From Paracoxiella cheracis (lineage in GTDB: Bacteria > Pseudomonadota > Gammaproteobacteria > Coxiellales > Coxiellaceae), in assembly GCF_049348705.1 (NCBI RefSeq), contig NZ_CP186485.1, positions 1,984,001 through 2,048,000 on the forward strand: a stretch of 64,000 nt of DNA, read 5' to 3'. The notes under the pieces are model-generated. The model made no database searches. It worked only from the letters and a program-made list of their open reading frames with translations, and was not told where the DNA came from. The position numbers and the translations under genes were made by a program. Each line of letters begins with the position of its first letter. Position 1 is the first letter of the stretch. Below, in pieces: positions 61,978 through 64,000 of the stretch.

Positions 61978-63375
61978 TCAATGCGTCTCCTGCGCCAATG
62001 TCAGGGCCATCGTGCCTACACTACCAGCACCTTGCAAAATAACCACATCGTCATTTTTCAATATTTTTTTTAAAACGGTTGGTAATGAGTTTAACTCAGA
62101 TACAAAGAACGGTTTTTTGCGTCCATTTTTTTCAATCATTTGACATAATGCTTGGCTATTAATACCTGGAATAGGCTCTTCGCCGGCGCTATAAACTTCG
62201 AGTAAAACTAATATATCGGCTTCACTTAACACGTCAGAAAACTCACGCATGAGGTCTCGTGTCCGCGTGTAACGATGTGGCTGAAAAACTAATACGATGC
62301 GACGATCCGGCCATGCTTCACGCGCTGCACTTAACGTTGCTTTAATTTCATTCGGGTGATGACCATAATCTTCTATGACTAATGCACTGCCACCCGGCAC
62401 CGCCATTTCACCATGACATTGGAAACGACGCCCTACACCTGGAAATTCAGCCAATGCTTTTAGCAATAAATTATCATTAATATTAACGCAATGCGCTACA
62501 GCAATGGTTGCCAATGTATTTAGCACATTGTGCTTGCCAGGCATATTTAATGTTATGCTCAATGGTGGTAACCCATTGGGTCTTTTAATTTTAAAAAAAC
62601 TTCGCATACCTTGTTGCGAAAAATCACTTGCAGAAAAATCTGCACTTTTATCGAATCCATACGTGATGATTTTACATTTAAGATCAGGAATTAAATCTCG
62701 AACATGCTGGTCGTCGATACAGAGTATCGCAGCTCCATTTTCAGGTAATTTTTCTAAAAACTCGATGAATGTCTGCTTTAATTGGTTAAAATTCCCGCCA
62801 TATGTTTCAAGATGATCTGCATCAATATTCGTTACAATAACAAAATGAGGATCCATAAATAATAAAGATGCATCACTTTCATCTGCTTCAGCGACAAAAT
62901 AACGACCCTTGCCAATATGAACGGGACTATTTATATCATTTAATATTCCACCCACTGCAAAAGAAGGATCTAACCCGCTTTTTAATAAAGTATATGCGAC
63001 TAACCCCGTTGTTGTTGTTTTCCCATGTGTCCCAGCAACAGCAATCCCACAGTAGGTATTCATGAGTTCTGCTAAAATCTGTCCACGCTGAAACAAAGGA
63101 ATCCCCGCATTTTTTGCGGCAATAAATTCTGGGTTATCTTTTGATATCGCACTGGAATAAACAGCAAGATCGGCATTTTGAATGTTTGATTCCTGATGCC
63201 CCAAAATAATTTGAGCTCCTAAATTTTGTAGTCGCGCGATATTTTTATTTTCAGCGATATCAGACCCACTCACTTGATAGCCTTTGTGCAATAAAATTTC
63301 CGCGATCGCGCTCACACCGATACCACCGATCCCCATACAATGTATATGCTTAATATTTTTATCGCCTAACACCAT
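61978..63375 (-). CDS. murC: UDP-N-acetylmuramate--L-alanine ligase
   Basis: Adds L-Ala to UDP-MurNAc in peptidoglycan synthesis. 465 residues from the ATG at 63375 (MVLGDKNIKHIHCMGIGGIGVS); a GTG one codon earlier is possible. N-terminal MGIGGIGVSAIAEILLHKG, ATP loop GTHGKTTTTGLVAY near 110, ADESDASLL, VTNIDADHLETYGG, and the C-terminal DYGHHPNEIKATL and FQPHRYTRTRDL blocks are all standard. Its first bases overlap the murG stop. Confidence 0.97.
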   Translation of the reverse strand: MVLGDKNIKHIHCMGIGGIGVSAIAEILLHKGYQVSGSDIAENKNIARLQNLGAQIILGHQESNIQNADLAVYSSAISKDNPEFIAAKNAGIPLFQRGQILAELMNTYCGIAVAGTHGKTTTTGLVAYTLLKSGLDPSFAVGGILNDINSPVHIGKGRYFVAEADESDASLLFMDPHFVIVTNIDADHLETYGGNFNQLKQTFIEFLEKLPENGAAILCIDDQHVRDLIPDLKCKIITYGFDKSADFSASDFSQQGMRSFFKIKRPNGLPPLSITLNMPGKHNVLNTLATIAVAHCVNINDNLLLKALAEFPGVGRRFQCHGEMAVPGGSALVIEDYGHHPNEIKATLSAAREAWPDRRIVLVFQPHRYTRTRDLMREFSDVLSEADILVLLEVYSAGEEPIPGINSQALCQMIEKNGRKKPFFVSELNSLPTVLKKILKNDDVVILQGAGSVGTMALTLAQETH

Positions 63376-64000
63376 CACTCAACCCGTTTATTGTTAGTTT
63401 ATGACATTCAGCAACAACGTGCTCAACAGCTTTGGGTTGTGACAAATGTCGTGCACATTCCGCCATAGTTAACAGTCGATTGCGATCGTGTGAAAACTGC
63501 TGAAATAAATCTATTAATTTTTGTTCGCTCAATGATGCTTCCATGATAATAATAGCCGCCCCTGCTTGCTCTAAATAGCGACTATTGTGAAACTGATGAT
63601 TATCAACCGCGTAGGGATAAGGAATAAAAATTGCCCCGACACCAACTGTCGCAATTTCACTCACAGTTAATGCACCCGCACGACAAATCACGATATCTGC
63701 CCAACAATAAGCGTGTGCAATCTCTTCAATGAAAGGGCTCACTTTAACCTCAACAGGAATCGTATTGTATGCATTGAGCACTTGATCGTAGTCTGCTTGT
63801 CCTGTTTGATGCCAAACGATGATGTCATTCTTGTTAGGATATTTGGCGAGCGCACCGATGACATGTTGATTGATAGGACGCGCACCTTGACTGCCACCTA
63901 ACACCAACACTCTCAGCGGACCTTGTCGATTTGCAAAGCGTTCTCTCGGTGAAGGTGTTGCAATTAATTCTTGGCGCACAGGATTACCCGTTGTTTCGAC
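63359..64000 (-). CDS. murG: UDP-GlcNAc:undecaprenyl-PP-MurNAc-pentapeptide transferase MurG (partial)
   Basis: The last 210-odd residues of MurG, a membrane-associated glycosyltransferase that makes lipid II. Its N-terminal half lies beyond the window. Visible are VTGNPVR-type segment (TTGNPVRQELIA) at the edge, GPLRVLVLGGSQGA, FIEEIAHAYCWADIVICRAGALTVSEIA (in parts), and IFIPYPYAVDNHQFHNSRYLE, all hallmark blocks of the C-terminal domain. The stop overlaps the murC start. It reads into the window from the right edge. Confidence 0.96.
   Translation of the reverse strand, partial: VETTGNPVRQELIATPSPRERFANRQGPLRVLVLGGSQGARPINQHVIGALAKYPNKNDIIVWHQTGQADYDQVLNAYNTIPVEVKVSPFIEEIAHAYCWADIVICRAGALTVSEIATVGVGAIFIPYPYAVDNHQFHNSRYLEQAGAAIIIMEASLSEQKLIDLFQQFSHDRNRLLTMAECARHLSQPKAVEHVVAECHKLTINGLSDGVRR

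Overview
The window looks like a chromosomal segment of a low-GC gammaproteobacterium of the Legionellales, most like Coxiellaceae. This rests on gene order (pilC-pilD-coaE-zapD-mutT-secA-dciA-lpxC-ftsZ-ftsA-ftsQ-murC-murG; tyrS upstream of an rRNA operon), on a self-splicing intron in the 23S gene, on a eukaryote-like protein kinase, and on heavy decay by insertion sequences (IS). The placement is inferred from remembered gene orders and protein families; no alignment was run.

Layout. 1-4.4 kb: metabolic genes (HAD phosphatase, hemF, a PnuC-type transporter behind a TPP riboswitch, ornithine cyclodeaminase, a tandem chorismate-mutase-like protein). 4.4-7.3 kb: an alpha/beta hydrolase destroyed by a nonsense codon and an IS1-family element, next to an IS982-family copy sitting inside a palindromic repeat. 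7.3-12.8 kb: accC, accB, aroQ, an APC-like permease and dsbD. 12.9-15.8 kb: envelope proteins. 15.9-19.2 kb: two IS5-family copies around tRNA-Ile(CAU), and a broken Ntn amidase. 19.4-25.7 kb: a complete rRNA operon on the minus strand (16S, tRNA-Ile, tRNA-Ala, 23S with a group I intron encoding a LAGLIDADG endonuclease, 5S), with its promoter and terminator. 25.9-35.4 kb: a second IS982 copy, tyrS, an M23 peptidase, anmK, a DUF1460 protein, and an osmoprotectant ABC transporter whose permease gene is split by a third IS982 copy. 35.6-43.4 kb: membrane, Nudix, trypsin-like, kinase-like, outer-membrane, FAD-oxidase and cyclopropane-synthase genes. 44.3-47.4 kb: a small island between two copies of a tRNA-Thr 3' fragment, carrying a Doc toxin with a short putative antitoxin, a solitary AbiEi-type regulator with a palindromic operator, and a possible toxin. 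47.4-53.1 kb: rearranged DNA with a 249-bp structured repeat and a pilC gene ruined by an IS, then intact pilD and coaE. 53.2-64 kb: zapD, mutT, secA, dciA, lpxC, ftsZ, ftsA, ftsQ, murC and the start-less murG.

Two dispersed non-coding repeat families stand out. One is a 249-bp GC-rich, strongly structured element with four copies (three identical by eye), no clear terminal inverted repeats and no target duplication. The other is a family of roughly 65-210-bp palindromes whose stems differ in sequence between copies but keep pairing. They are the best candidates for something undescribed. Many broken genes (hydrolase, amidase, permease, pilC, flavodoxin-like reductase, a secreted protein with an amber codon) point to recent and continuing genome reduction of the kind seen in host-adapted bacteria.
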